Shown in pieces: positions 6,112 to 6,856 of a stretch of 6,856 nt of DNA. Within the stretch, counting starts at the first letter, position 1. Each line of letters opens with the position of its first letter. The DNA comes from Methylobacteriaceae bacterium (lineage in GTDB: Bacteria > Pseudomonadota > Alphaproteobacteria > Rhizobiales > Beijerinckiaceae), in the NCBI GenBank assembly GCA_020638135.1, contig JACKJE010000045.1, positions 1 to 6,856 on the forward strand. The letters are read 5' to 3'. The position numbers and the translations under genes were made by a program. The notes beneath the pieces are model-generated. The model had not been told where the DNA came from, ran no database searches, and saw only the letters and a list, made by a program, of their open reading frames with translations.

Positions 6112-6525
6112 ATGAATGTCCTGTCCCGAACCCTTGTCGCCCTGATGCTGCTCGCGCCAGCGAGCGCGCTGGCGCAAGCATCGAAGAATCCGACCCCGCC
6201 GCGCGAAACCCAGGCGGCGTTCGACGGTTTCATCGCGAAATTCCGGACGGCGCTGAAGGCCCACGATTCGGCAGCCATCGCCGGAATGACGAAACTGCCC
6301 TTCATGGGCGACAAGGCCAATTCCGACGCCGCGCAATTCCGGGCGAAGGCCTATCCGCAATTCCTCACCGCGAAGAATCGCGCGTGCCTTCAGAAAAAGA
6401 AGGCCGCCTACGATCGCAACGGCGAGGGGAACGACAGTTTCTTTATATTCTGCGGCGAAAGCATCTTCACCTTCACGAAGACGCCGTCAGGTTTTCTCTT
6501 CACGGATGTCGACGCGAACGATTGA
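6112..6525 (+). CDS. Secreted hypothetical protein, possibly NTF2-like
   Basis: I do not recognise a named family for this 137-residue protein. It has a clear Sec signal peptide: Arg6, hydrophobic LVALMLLAPASA, and Ala19-Leu20-Ala21 before the probable cleavage site, which leaves a periplasmic protein of about 116 residues. The mature part begins with a helix-like stretch AAFDGFIAKFRTALKAHDSA followed by AIAGMTKLPF. This resembles the start of small NTF2/DUF4440-like secreted proteins, a weak similarity by eye. Two cysteines (Cys92, Cys114) could form a disulfide in the periplasm. The C-terminal strands SFFIFCGESIFTFTK and SGFLFTDVDAND fit an alpha+beta fold. The ATG at 6112 has GAGG eight bases upstream. 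It follows arsH by 133 bases and converges with the next gene, 9 bases away. A link with arsenic is unsupported. Confidence 0.8.
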   Translation: MNVLSRTLVALMLLAPASALAQASKNPTPPRETQAAFDGFIAKFRTALKAHDSAAIAGMTKLPFMGDKANSDAAQFRAKAYPQFLTAKNRACLQKKKAAYDRNGEGNDSFFIFCGESIFTFTKTPSGFLFTDVDAND

Positions 6526-6534
6526 CGCGCGCGC

Positions 6535-6856
6535 TCAGCGCTCGACGAACGCCCGGTTACGCTTTTCCAGCTCCTCGCCGTAGCGACGCAGCGCATGGGC
6601 TTCCGATAGGCGGCCGATCACGCGGCGGTTCGTATCGTCGGTGACGACGGCGAGCACGTCGGCCTCCTCGGCGGCGAACATGTCGAGCGCATCCTTCACG
6701 GTCGCACGCGGCGTCAGATACGCCTTCTGCTGGTGGGCGAGCTTGGCGATAGGTTCGATCGGATCTGTCTCGGCGGCGTGGATGTCGCCGACCAGCACCG
6801 AGCCGCAATAGCGCCCGTCCGCATCCGTCAGCATCACTTCCTTGGTCACGCCGAGC
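6535..6856 (-). CDS. C-terminal CBS-domain segment, probably of a ClC-type chloride channel (partial)
   Basis: The last 106 or so residues of a minus-strand protein that continues past the right edge. The reading frame is open to the end of the window (Leu-Gly-Val-Thr before KEVMLTDADG), so the GTG near 6849 is internal and not a start. The sequence DADGRYCGSVLVGDIHAAE, then YLTPRATVKDALDMFAAEEA, DVLAVVTDDTNRRVIGRLSE and AHALRRYGEELEKRNR has the pattern of a paired CBS domain, which senses adenine nucleotides. The ending AHALRRYxEELxxR is familiar from bacterial ClC chloride-channel proteins with C-terminal CBS pairs. Without the membrane part, another CBS protein cannot be excluded. The frame is clean. 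Confidence 0.75.
   Translation of the reverse strand, partial: LGVTKEVMLTDADGRYCGSVLVGDIHAAETDPIEPIAKLAHQQKAYLTPRATVKDALDMFAAEEADVLAVVTDDTNRRVIGRLSEAHALRRYGEELEKRNRAFVER

Overview
The window looks like a piece of a high-GC alphaproteobacterial chromosome, probably Hyphomicrobiales. This rests on codon use, on a monomeric isocitrate dehydrogenase next to the ars genes, and on the recognisable style of the ArsR, ACR3 and ArsH proteins. The genus assignment is beyond what I can support. The centre is an arsenic-resistance island of about 5 kb, all on the plus strand. It is flanked on the left by the 5' part of icd (minus strand, running off the left edge) and on the right by a small secreted hypothetical protein. 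The last gene is the C-terminal CBS part of what is probably a ClC-type chloride channel (minus strand, running off the right edge).

The island has two gene blocks, each opened by its own arsR. Block 1 (about 850-3310) is arsR1, an ArsP-family permease, a small CxxC thioredoxin-fold protein, and a cation-efflux (CDF-type) transporter with an N-terminal heavy-metal-associated domain. Block 2 (about 3320-5978) is arsR2, arsC (low-molecular-weight-phosphatase type), acr3 and arsH, with overlapping or touching genes. Together they would cover arsenate reduction (ArsC), arsenite export (ACR3), oxidation of trivalent organoarsenicals (ArsH) and probably their export (ArsP-like permease). In front of each arsR is an inverted repeat with the same skeleton, ATAT-N12-ATAT, which I propose as the ArsR operator.

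The most striking thing in the sequence is that, from just after arsR1 to about 4545 inside acr3, every gene is broken by many one- or two-base indels. Both flanks (icd, arsR1, the last two thirds of acr3, arsH and beyond) read cleanly. Most indels are losses of one base from a short run (CCC to CC, GG to G), while active-site motifs and protein similarity are preserved in alternating frames. This pattern fits a locally poor consensus sequence better than evolutionary decay, though only reads can decide. The five most affected genes are therefore listed as pseudogenes (frameshifted as given), with the gene they represent named. I see no tRNA, rRNA, CRISPR array, transposase or insertion sequence.
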